Source: an uncultured Bacteroidota bacterium
GTDB lineage: Bacteria; Bacteroidota; Bacteroidia; Bacteroidales; SZUA-534
Assembly: GCA_937899145.1 (NCBI GenBank)
Contig: CALBPW010000188.1
Span: forward strand, 1-5,016
Direction: 5' to 3'
Length of the DNA stretch: 5,016 nucleotides
Translations under genes and position numbers: made by a program
The notes under the pieces: model-generated
The model's input: only the letters and a program-made list of their open reading frames with translations
Told to the model about the DNA's origin: nothing
Database searches by the model: none
In this document: positions 1-5,016 of the stretch, piece after piece
Position numbering within the stretch: position 1 is the stretch's first letter
How the letters are laid out: each line of letters starts with the position of its first letter

Positions 1-149
1 GTGGTCATCACCGTGATATAGGGCGGGTCCATCTCCGGAAATTGGTCGATAGGCAACTGCTTCAACGAGAAGAGGCCTATTATCATCACAGCCACAAATA
101 TCAGCGATGTTGTAACTGGGTGATTTATAGATGTTTTATATATGCTCAT
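1..149 (-). CDS. RND efflux transporter (AcrB/MexB-like, HAE1 type), N-terminal fragment
   Basis: This is the beginning of an inner-membrane resistance-nodulation-division pump, which exports drugs or other amphiphiles using the proton gradient. Only 49 codons are in the window; the family usually has about 1,000-1,050 residues, so more than 95% lies beyond position 1. The start is the ATG at 149-147, giving MSIYKTSINHPVTTSL. Residues 12-30 form the first membrane helix. They are followed by the family-typical LPIDQFPEMDPPYITV segment (residues 32-47), which leads into the first periplasmic porter subdomain. The N-P-V motif before the first helix and the P-x-x-x-P-P-x-I-T pattern are characteristic of HAE1 pumps. 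The gene begins 36 bases after the adaptor stop codon, so it is the last visible gene of the efflux operon. The leader before the start is A-rich with no Shine-Dalgarno motif. The family call is firm. The substrate cannot be inferred. Confidence 0.93.
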   Translation of the reverse strand, partial: MSIYKTSINHPVTTSLIFVAVMIIGLFSLKQLPIDQFPEMDPPYITVMT

Positions 150-185
150 TTCTGTATCTTATTTGTTTTCAATGTATTGGCTCGG

Positions 186-1202
186 TTATTCTACAATGTC
201 GAGTTGAACACCATCAATAACGTGTCCTTGTCCGACAACTATAAGTTCGTCATCTTCAGTAATTTCATCGGTTATTATTTCGATGTTCTCGTCAAAGCGT
301 TGTCCCATTTTTACAGCCACGCGTTTCGCACGTCCGTTGTCGTTGACAAACACATAGCGGTCGTTTGAGCCAATTAGCTTAAGCACTGCCTGATAAGGGG
401 CGATAATAACTTCTTGTTTCGATATTGGCATTGTGGTGCGTACAAACATTCCCGGGCGCAAGTAGTTGGCTTTGTTGTCAATCTTGATTTTGGCTTGGAA
501 TGTGTGGCTTGCCGCATCAATTGTCGGGTGTACAATCTCAACTGTAGCCTTAAATTCTTTGTCAGGATAAATTTCTGATTTCAAAGTCAGCGACATTCCT
601 TCTTTAATGTACGGGAAGTACGATTCAGGAATGTTGATGTAGGCTTTCAGTTTGTCGATTTGCGTGAGTGTCAGTATCGGACCGCCGCCATACAGTTCGC
701 CGTCTTCGTAGTTTTTGGCCGATATGCTGCCTGCGAATTTTGCTTTTACGTAAGTGTTTTGGCGCAGGAAATCGAGGTTTTCCTTGGCTTGGTCGTATGC
801 CACTTTAGTTTGGTCGTAGGTTTGTTGCGACACGTTGCCGCTCTCCATCAGCGCATCCATACGCTGCATTTCGGTAGTCAGGTTGTCAACGGTGAGTTTG
901 GTAGTCTTGTACTGTGTTTGGTCCATGCGCACAAGGTCTTGTCCGGCACTTACCTTGCTGCCCACTTCAACGTAGATGCGCTCAATGGTTCCGGTCAGCG
1001 ATGGAGCAATGTTCATCGTCTCGTAGCCTTGCAATGTTGTCGAAATTTCATAAACGCGGTCAATTTCAACCTTTTCAAGTTTCTTGACTTTTACTTTCTC
1101 GATGCGGGTTTCAACCTTTTTTTCCTCTTTGCTGTTGCAACTTGCGCTTGCCAAGGCTACACAAGCTATAACAGCCAAACTGATTAATTGTTTAGTTTTC
1201 AT
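186..1202 (-). CDS. Periplasmic adaptor lipoprotein of RND efflux pump (AcrA/MexA-like membrane fusion protein)
   Basis: This 338-residue protein bridges the inner-membrane RND pump and the TolC-type channel. Residues 1-21 form a lipoprotein signal peptide ending at Cys22 (SASC), so the mature protein should be lipid-anchored. The first lipoyl half spans about 55-95 (APSLTGTIERIYVEVGSKV, then G87-Q-D-L). A short alpha-hairpin covers about 98-150. Its tip has R114, L118 and S125, fitting the R-x3-L-x6-S motif by which adaptors contact TolC. The second lipoyl half follows (about 151-180), then a beta-barrel domain (about 185-260) with the conserved T-F-Q-A-K-I-x-I...L-R-P-G-M-F-V stretch at 234-254. 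A membrane-proximal domain ends the protein. The hairpin is shorter than in E. coli AcrA. The gene starts 20 bases after the channel gene's stop and ends 36 bases before the RND start. The family call is very likely; the substrate is unknown. Confidence 0.95.
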   Translation of the reverse strand: MKTKQLISLAVIACVALASASCNSKEEKKVETRIEKVKVKKLEKVEIDRVYEISTTLQGYETMNIAPSLTGTIERIYVEVGSKVSAGQDLVRMDQTQYKTTKLTVDNLTTEMQRMDALMESGNVSQQTYDQTKVAYDQAKENLDFLRQNTYVKAKFAGSISAKNYEDGELYGGGPILTLTQIDKLKAYINIPESYFPYIKEGMSLTLKSEIYPDKEFKATVEIVHPTIDAASHTFQAKIKIDNKANYLRPGMFVRTTMPISKQEVIIAPYQAVLKLIGSNDRYVFVNDNGRAKRVAVKMGQRFDENIEIITDEITEDDELIVVGQGHVIDGVQLDIVE

Positions 1203-1222
1203 TGTCTTATACTGATTTATTG

Positions 1223-2713
1223 TTATTTGTTATCGATGTTAAGTAAGTTCTCAAGTTCTATTTGAGCGGTTACCAGTTCCATAAGGGCTTGCACGTAACT
1301 GCTCTGAGCCGAAACCAGATTTGTGCCAGCAGTTGTAACCTCAAGGCTCGATGCCACGCCTTGCTGATATTTTTGGGTTGTTTTGTCGAAAACGCGTTGG
1401 GTAACCTCGGTGTTTTGGCGTTGGTTCTCGTAGCTTTCGTAAGCCGATGCGAGGTTGTATTTCAATTGGTTATGTTGCACCATCAGTGCATTTGTTGTGT
1501 TCTCAAGAGTGTTTTGTTGTTTCTGATAGTCTATTTTGGCCTCTTTCAGAGCGTTCCATTTGTTACCGCTCGACCAGATTGGGACTGATAATGTTGCGCC
1601 AATCATATTTGGCGGTGTCATGCTAAATCCTTTATCACCAATATATTTTATAACTGAATGTTGGTAATAAGCACTTAGCGATGGCGTGTGGTTCCATTTG
1701 GCTATGTTCACTTGCTTTTTGCTCAGTTCAACATTTTTTTCGAGCAACTGATAGTCGTAGTTGTTTTCCAAATTGAACTCGTTCGATATTAGAGCTAATG
1801 TTACTTCAAGATTGAGCAGGTCGTCAATTTTTTGTGTCAGCTCAATACCGGTGTTCACATCAACGCCAAGCTGAAGGCGTATGGCATTGTAAATCATCTC
1901 GAGCGAGCGTTTTGTTGAGTTGATGCCCGTTTCCATTGTCAGCACTTGCACTTGCAGCTTGTCGGCTTCAATTTGTTCCGTCACTCCTGCTTTAACAGCC
2001 TTATTGGTCGATTCGAGCAGGGTTTTCAGATTCTCCAAATTGCGGTTGAGCAGATCAATGGTTTCTTCCATGACAAGGGCAGAGTAGTAGTAGCTTTTAA
2101 CCTGATTGCGTATCTCTTGTTCCGATTTTTGTTTTGACAGTTCCGACATCTCAAGTGCCAATTTGCTTATTTTCATGGCTACAAACTGCGTTCCGCTAAG
2201 TGCTATGGCTACTTGCAAACCAATAGTTGCGGTTGTTGGCATTGTCATTCCGCTGTCGTCGCTGCTTTCGTCGGTCGATTGCGACATATCTGAAAGAGCT
2301 TTGGCAAAATTGGTGTTGCCATCTTGCGCCAGTGCGCCAAATAGCGGCCCAAAAGCGTCCATCAGGCTGCTGCCCATGTCAAAGCTCATCTTGTAGCCGC
2401 AGTAGTTTGAGTAGCCGATGGAGCCCGAAACTTGTGGCAGCACGGTTGAAATGGCCTCCCAGCGGGCGGCTTCGGCTTTCTGCACATCGAGCGATGCGTT
2501 TTGCATAGTGTAGTTGTGCTCAATGGCATAGCTCTGCGCATCGCTCAGCGACAGCGACAGCTTTCCGTTTGTACCATCATTTGCCTCGTTGCCGGTAGCA
2601 GTCAGCGTTGGCTCGCCATTGGCGGCAACGCCAAGCGTGTCGGCCGGCTCTTGTGCCATAACTGTGCAACTCACAGTTAAAGCCATTGTTGTAGTTAAAA
2701 ATCTGATTCTCAT
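1223..2713 (-). CDS. TolC-family outer-membrane efflux channel
   Basis: This 496-residue protein is the exit duct of the tripartite pump, forming a trimeric beta-barrel and alpha-barrel tunnel. Residues 1-20 are a Sec signal peptide with probable cleavage at VMA|QEP. Residues 21-50 are a low-complexity Thr/Gly/Asn-rich stretch. Two OEP repeats follow. The first starts at about 52 (LSLSDAQSYAIEHNYTM), with long amphipathic helices up to about 290. The second starts at about 322 (LLEKNVELSKKQVNIAK). It includes the family hallmark VPIWSSGNKWNALKEAK (377-393) and a closing helix pair with K-Y-Q-Q-G (448-452) and E-L-E-N-L-L-N. The segment between the first two predicted barrel strands (about 110-160) is unusually long and rich in Ser, Asp and Met. 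The gene begins 23 bases after the regulator stop and ends 20 bases before the adaptor start, which fits one transcript. No Shine-Dalgarno motif is visible; the leader is A/T-rich. Confidence 0.95.
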   Translation of the reverse strand: MRIRFLTTTMALTVSCTVMAQEPADTLGVAANGEPTLTATGNEANDGTNGKLSLSLSDAQSYAIEHNYTMQNASLDVQKAEAARWEAISTVLPQVSGSIGYSNYCGYKMSFDMGSSLMDAFGPLFGALAQDGNTNFAKALSDMSQSTDESSDDSGMTMPTTATIGLQVAIALSGTQFVAMKISKLALEMSELSKQKSEQEIRNQVKSYYYSALVMEETIDLLNRNLENLKTLLESTNKAVKAGVTEQIEADKLQVQVLTMETGINSTKRSLEMIYNAIRLQLGVDVNTGIELTQKIDDLLNLEVTLALISNEFNLENNYDYQLLEKNVELSKKQVNIAKWNHTPSLSAYYQHSVIKYIGDKGFSMTPPNMIGATLSVPIWSSGNKWNALKEAKIDYQKQQNTLENTTNALMVQHNQLKYNLASAYESYENQRQNTEVTQRVFDKTTQKYQQGVASSLEVTTAGTNLVSAQSSYVQALMELVTAQIELENLLNIDNK

Positions 2714-2736
2714 TTTATTTATAGTTTTTTTATTGA

Positions 2737-3330
2737 TTATTCTTGTTTGTAGCTATTCATATACTCAAAGCCTTTCCGGGTGCTTATGCCGCGTAGCAAT
2801 GCAATACAACAGTCAGACATATCTTTCTCGCTGAATTGCTTTTCTTCAATTTTCTTGATTGAGAAATCCAAAGTATTCTCAAACAAAAGGCTTATAGTAT
2901 TAATATTGGTCGACTCCAAAAACAGCCCTTGTTTTATGCCTTGCATAAGTGTTAAGCGAATGACCTTGCTGCGTGTCTCGTAAAACAATTTAGTTACATC
3001 GGTTATTATTGTCGGATAGTATTTTTTTAGGTCGCTTTTCAGCAGTGGCGATGTATTTTTATACGTCTCTTTATGAATGTTATCTATTTGTTTTAGAATA
3101 GTATATATGTTGTCATTGCTTTTCATCAGATACTCATATTGCTCAGTGCTTTTTCTGATTTCAATCTCAATGATAGTCCGAATCAGCTCGCGTTTGTCGT
3201 CAAAATTCTCGTAGATTGTCCGTTTCGACATTGATAACGACTTGGCAATTTCGTCCATTGTTACACCTTTAAATCCTCTTTTCTTGAAAAGTTCAAAAGC
3301 GCCTGTCAGAATTTTGTCTTTAGTATTCAT
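2737..3330 (-). CDS. TetR/AcrR-family transcriptional regulator, probable repressor of the efflux operon
   Basis: This 197-residue protein fits the family's usual length of about 190-220. The N-terminal DNA-binding domain covers residues 1-50. Helix 1 contains KILTGAFELFKKRGFKGVTM, and the helix-turn-helix is at about 24-43 (DEIAKSLSMSKRTIYENF) with the usual G-x-T-M-x-E-I-A start and T-I-Y-x-N/H-F recognition end. The remainder, about 55-197, is a helical ligand-binding and dimerisation domain that gives no ligand clue. It is the first gene of the efflux transcription unit, only 23 bases before the channel gene, so it probably represses its own operon until an exported compound binds. The ATG at 3330-3328 is preferred because homology starts immediately and a promoter -7 element lies 20 bases upstream of it. 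The gene looks more A/T-rich than the channel gene by eye, which is common for regulators and not proof of transfer. The repressor role is inferred. Confidence 0.93.
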   Translation of the reverse strand: MNTKDKILTGAFELFKKRGFKGVTMDEIAKSLSMSKRTIYENFDDKRELIRTIIEIEIRKSTEQYEYLMKSNDNIYTILKQIDNIHKETYKNTSPLLKSDLKKYYPTIITDVTKLFYETRSKVIRLTLMQGIKQGLFLESTNINTISLLFENTLDFSIKKIEEKQFSEKDMSDCCIALLRGISTRKGFEYMNSYKQE

Positions 3331-3349
3331 TGGCTATTTTTTAGGCTGA

Positions 3350-3357
3350 CAAAAGTA
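3350..3357 (-). promoter_or_regulatory. Bacteroides-type -7 promoter element of the tetR-led efflux operon
   Basis: On the minus strand this reads TACTTTTG, an exact match to the Bacteroidota primary-sigma -7 consensus TAnnTTTG. It ends 19 bases before the regulator ATG, so transcription would start roughly 10-15 bases upstream of the start codon, giving a very short leader. The matching -33 TTTG is not canonical. The only T-rich block at a reasonable distance is CTTTTT at about 3375-3380, so the promoter may be weak or the -33 degenerate. Confidence 0.6.
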
Positions 3358-3386
3358 GAAAACTGTATCTATCTAAAAAGTTTTCT
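3357..3386. promoter_or_regulatory. Inverted repeat overlapping the promoter; candidate TetR-family operator
   Basis: AGAAAAC at 3357-3363 is mirrored exactly by GTTTTCT at 3380-3386, with a 16-base spacer. The repeat starts at the -7 element and extends across the -33 region, where a bound repressor would block polymerase. A position upstream of an autoregulated first gene is usual for TetR-type operators. The A/T-rich arms could also arise by chance, and the spacer is longer than in many TetR sites. Confidence 0.4.
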
Positions 3387-3476
3387 GGACGCGAAGTTAA
3401 AATAATTATACGAACAACCCGAAATTGCCGATGATTTGGATTCATAAAAACATTGATTTTTAATCTGCTGAAAGAA

Positions 3477-3492
3477 ACGAAAACGTTTTCGT
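3477..3492. promoter_or_regulatory. Perfect 16-bp palindrome, LacI/PurR-like operator candidate
   Basis: ACGAAAACGTTTTCGT reads identically on both strands with no mismatch and a central CpG. It sits 147 bases upstream of the regulator start. LacI-family proteins typically bind palindromes with a central CG flanked by A and T runs, and the site is close to the classical PurR box ACGCAAACGTTTTCGT. No LacI-type gene is present in the window, so any binding protein would act in trans. Binding by the local TetR protein is an alternative. Confidence 0.5.
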
Positions 3493-3519
3493 CAAAAAAA
3501 GTTTTCAACAGCTAAAAAC

Positions 3520-3536
3520 AGCCGTTTTAAGCCGTT
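3520..3536. repeat. Tandem AGCCGTT repeat with 10-bp period
   Basis: AGCCGTT occurs at 3520-3526 and again at 3530-3536. The repeat period is 10 bases, about one helical turn, which would place both copies on one DNA face. It lies between the two AAAAAGTTTT repeats. The units are only seven bases long, so chance is possible. Confidence 0.25.
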
Positions 3537-3544
3537 CAAACATA
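3537..3544 (-). promoter_or_regulatory. Second possible -7 element (distal promoter candidate)
   Basis: The minus strand reads TATGTTTG, matching TAnnTTTG. A transcript from here would have a leader of about 200 bases before the regulator gene and would cross the 16-bp palindrome at 3492-3477. No TTTG is found at the proper -33 distance, so this is weak. Confidence 0.2.
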
Positions 3545-3678
3545 CCATTTGTCAGAAAAAGTTTTTTGTCTTTTCCTGTCGCGTTGTAAGCAAAAAGCAA
3601 TTGGAAACGCAAATTTTATGCCATAAGTCTGAATATATGTAACTTGTTGAAAATGGTGTGGTTGGTTCGCTTTTTCAG

Positions 3679-3718
3679 CAATTCGATTCATCATATAAAT
3701 CGTAAATGGTACGAATTG
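3679..3718. repeat. Nested inverted repeats downstream of the ATPase terminator
   Basis: CAATTCG at 3679-3685 pairs with CGAATTG at 3712-3718 around a 26-base spacer. A competing hairpin, TCGTA/TACGA, lies at 3700-3714 with a five-base loop. No T-run follows on either strand, so it does not look like a terminator. It may be a protein site or a chance A/T-rich structure. Confidence 0.25.
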
Positions 3719-3759
3719 TGAGTTTGTTATTCAGATTTGTACTTCATTTTTCCTTATAA

Positions 3760-3788
3760 AAGGGAAGTCGTTGTTATCGGCTTCCCTT
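3760..3788 (-). terminator. Probable intrinsic terminator of the metal ATPase gene
   Basis: AAGGGAAG and CTTCCCTT form a perfect 8-bp stem. One A-C mismatch (in the minus-strand transcript) is followed by two more C/G pairs, closing a 7-base loop. The hairpin begins 23 bases after the ATPase stop codon, and the minus strand continues CCCTTTTAT, a short T-run. The U-tract is weak, so termination may be incomplete. Confidence 0.6.
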
Positions 3789-3811
3789 AAAGATTGTTTT
3801 TCGGTATGCTA

Positions 3812-5016
3812 TTACAAGTTTTTAACCGACATTGCTCTGATGGCGTTTAGTACAGCTAAAATCAACACACCCACATCAGCAAAAATCGCAAGCCACATAT
3901 TGGCGATTCCTAATGCGCCAAGTACAAGGCATATAGCTTTAATGCCAAGTGCCATAACAATATTCTGCCATACAATGCGGAGTGTTTTTCTCGAAATTTG
4001 GATGGCTTTCGATATTTTTAGCGGGTCGTCGTCCATTAGTACCACATCTGCAGCTTCGATGGCGGCATCGCTGCCTAATCCGCCCATTGCTATACCGATG
4101 TCGGCGCGGGTAAGAACAGGAGCGTCGTTTATGCCATCGCCAACAAACGCAAGTTTTTCGCCATCTGTTTGTGTGTTAAGCAATTCTTCTACACGGCTAA
4201 CTTTATCGGCCGGCAGCAACTCGCTATATACAGCGTCAACGCCCAATGTTGAGGCTACTTCTTCGGCGACTTTCTTGCTGTCACCTGTAAGAATAACAGT
4301 ATTTTTCACTCCCGAAGCGTGCATTTGCTTGATGGCTTCGGCTGCGTGTGGTTTTACAATATCGCCCAGAACTATATGACCGGCATAATAACCATCTTCA
4401 GCAACGTGAACAATCGTTCCTGAAGTTTGACAATGGCAGAATTCCACTCCAAGGCGTGCCATCAGTTTTTCGTTGCCTACTGCAACTTGCTTGCCGTCAA
4501 TGTTTGCGGTAATACCGTGTCCGCTGATTTCTTGAATATCACTTACTCGCGAGTGGTCGATAGGAGGGCTGTATGCGCGTTGCAGACTTTTGCTTATTGG
4601 ATGCGATGATGCGCATTCCGTCAAGGCGGCAATTTCAAGCAAATGCTGTTTTTCCTCTTCATCGGTTTTTGAGTGGTCTTCAATATCGTGCATAGCAGTT
4701 ACTTCAAACACACCAAGTGTAAGTGTCCCTGTTTTGTCAAGAACCACCGTCTTGACCTTCGATAACGTTTCTAATATATTGGCGCCTTTGACAAGAACAC
4801 CCTCACGACTTGCACCGCCAATGCCGGCAAAAAACGATAGCGGAATACTTATAACTAATGCGCACGGGCAACTGATGACAAGGAATGTGAGTGCGCGGTA
4901 AATCCATTCGCCCCACATAGGTTCCATATTAGGCAAAAGCATTCTGATGAGCGGTGGCATAAAGGCAAGAGCCAGCGCGGCATAGCATACGGCAGGGGTA
5001 TATATTCGGGCAAAAC
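3812..5016 (-). CDS. zntA: P1B-type heavy-metal-translocating ATPase (Zn/Cd/Pb, ZntA/CadA-like), C-terminal fragment
   Basis: This inner-membrane pump uses ATP to export divalent soft metals. The window holds 400 codons up to the TAA at 3814-3812. The frame stays open to the edge (FARIYTPAV precedes the internal Met at 4960), so that Met is not the start and the N-terminal metal-binding domain and first helices are missing. Fragment residues: membrane metal site C49-P-C51; phosphorylation motif DKTGT at 93-97 (Asp93); S-H-P at 137-139; G-H-G at 165-167; TGDS at 243-246; GDGINDAP at 292-299. The last two helices carry N351-I-V-M, K359 and F-A-D380-V-G with L-N-A-I-R, the pattern of subgroup P1B-2 (Zn/Cd/Pb) rather than copper pumps. 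A C-H-C cluster lies at 193-195. It ends normally and is followed by a terminator, so it is separate from the efflux operon. The symbol is by family; orthology to E. coli zntA is not proven. Confidence 0.93.
   Translation of the reverse strand, partial: FARIYTPAVCYAALALAFMPPLIRMLLPNMEPMWGEWIYRALTFLVISCPCALVISIPLSFFAGIGGASREGVLVKGANILETLSKVKTVVLDKTGTLTLGVFEVTAMHDIEDHSKTDEEEKQHLLEIAALTECASSHPISKSLQRAYSPPIDHSRVSDIQEISGHGITANIDGKQVAVGNEKLMARLGVEFCHCQTSGTIVHVAEDGYYAGHIVLGDIVKPHAAEAIKQMHASGVKNTVILTGDSKKVAEEVASTLGVDAVYSELLPADKVSRVEELLNTQTDGEKLAFVGDGINDAPVLTRADIGIAMGGLGSDAAIEAADVVLMDDDPLKISKAIQISRKTLRIVWQNIVMALGIKAICLVLGALGIANMWLAIFADVGVLILAVLNAIRAMSVKNL

Larger units (their letters stand above)
3491..3565. 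repeat. Pair of 15-bp direct repeats, GTCARAAAAAGTTTT, 60 bp apart
   Basis: GTCAAAAAAAGTTTT at 3491-3505 and GTCAGAAAAAGTTTT at 3551-3565 match at 14 of 15 positions and start exactly 60 bases apart. The core AAAAAGTTTT occurs a third time at 3375-3384, beside the promoter. Poly-A tracts may simply bend the DNA, or these may be further binding sites for the regulator. Confidence 0.4.
3331..3811. other. Gene-free intergenic control region between metal ATPase and efflux operon
   Basis: These 481 bases contain no convincing gene on either strand; the longest frame I checked was 34 codons. The region is strongly A/T-rich. From high to low coordinate it holds a probable terminator for the ATPase gene (3788-3760), a structured inverted-repeat patch (3679-3718), repeats of AAAAAGTTTT, a perfect 16-bp palindrome (3477-3492), and the regulator promoter with a flanking inverted repeat (3350-3386). 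I saw no tRNA- or riboswitch-like structure. The stretch 3566-3678 shows nothing I can name. Confidence 0.7.

Noticed and set aside
42..368. 108-codon plus-strand open frame over the RND start and adaptor end
   Set aside because: It crosses two real minus-strand genes and the gap between them, and has no recognisable domain or promoter.
660..1187. 175-codon plus-strand open frame over the adaptor gene
   Set aside because: It is the mirror of a well-supported adaptor gene. The Cys/Phe/Val-rich product looks like a reverse-frame artefact.
2106..2508. Two overlapping plus-strand frames opposite the 5' half of the channel gene
   Set aside because: Both lie wholly within the TolC-family coding sequence and give Arg/Ser/Cys-rich products without family features.
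3341..3445. 34-codon minus-strand frame just upstream of tetR (starts MNPNHRQF), a possible leader peptide
   Set aside because: The mapped -7 element lies inside it, so the main transcript would not contain it. No ribosome-binding context or attenuator-like hairpin accompanies it.
3732..3739. CAGATTTG on the plus strand as a -7 promoter element
   Set aside because: The first base deviates from TAnnTTTG, no properly spaced -33 box exists, and only antisense ATPase sequence lies downstream.
3331..3811. CRISPR array, tRNA, insertion-sequence end or riboswitch in the intergenic region
   Set aside because: No regularly spaced long repeats, cloverleaf pattern, transposase fragment, terminal inverted repeats with target duplication, or known aptamer core could be seen.
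3771..4379. 202-codon plus-strand open frame over the metal ATPase gene
   Set aside because: It is antisense to an ATPase frame with intact DKTGT and GDGINDAP motifs. Its own protein is low-complexity (Ser/Ala/Thr-rich) and resembles no family I know.
3812..5016. Metal ATPase and efflux operon as one co-transcribed resistance island
   Set aside because: They are co-directional, but a hairpin terminator and a 481-base spacer with its own promoter separate them, and no mobility gene is present.

Overview
The window looks like chromosomal DNA of a Bacteroidota member, most likely order Bacteroidales. Three things point there. A TAnnTTTG-type -7 promoter element lies upstream of the first regulator gene. 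The leaders just upstream of the start codons are A/T-rich and lack Shine-Dalgarno motifs. The protein families have a Bacteroidales flavour. The genus cannot be fixed from the sequence alone. All real genes are on the minus strand, so transcription runs from high to low coordinates.

Layout, in transcription order. (1) Positions 5016-3812 hold the C-terminal 400 residues of a P1B-type heavy-metal ATPase. Its membrane metal-site residues (CPC, then N and K, then DVG) match the Zn/Cd/Pb subgroup (ZntA/CadA). The N-terminal part lies beyond the window edge. It is followed by a probable intrinsic terminator at 3788-3760. (2) Positions 3811-3331 are a 481-base gene-free, A/T-rich control region. 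It contains a Bacteroides-type -7 element, an inverted repeat beside it, a perfect 16-bp palindrome, and several short direct and inverted repeats. (3) Positions 3330-1 hold a compact four-gene efflux operon: a TetR-family regulator, a TolC-type outer-membrane channel, an AcrA-type periplasmic adaptor lipoprotein, and the first 49 codons of an AcrB-type RND transporter that leaves the window. The gaps between these genes are 23, 20 and 36 bases.

How the genes work together. The RND protein would drive substrates outward with the proton-motive force. The adaptor links it to the channel, and its hairpin tip carries the R-x3-L-x6-S motif known to contact TolC proteins. The regulator is the first gene of the same unit, which suggests autoregulation and induction by an unknown ligand. 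The metal ATPase is co-directional but separated by a terminator and a long spacer, so it is probably an independent unit.

No new system of genes is visible; the gene content is ordinary efflux and metal homeostasis. The least explained sequence is the control region upstream of the regulator, above all the palindrome ACGAAAACGTTTTCGT, which looks more like a LacI/PurR-type operator than a TetR one.
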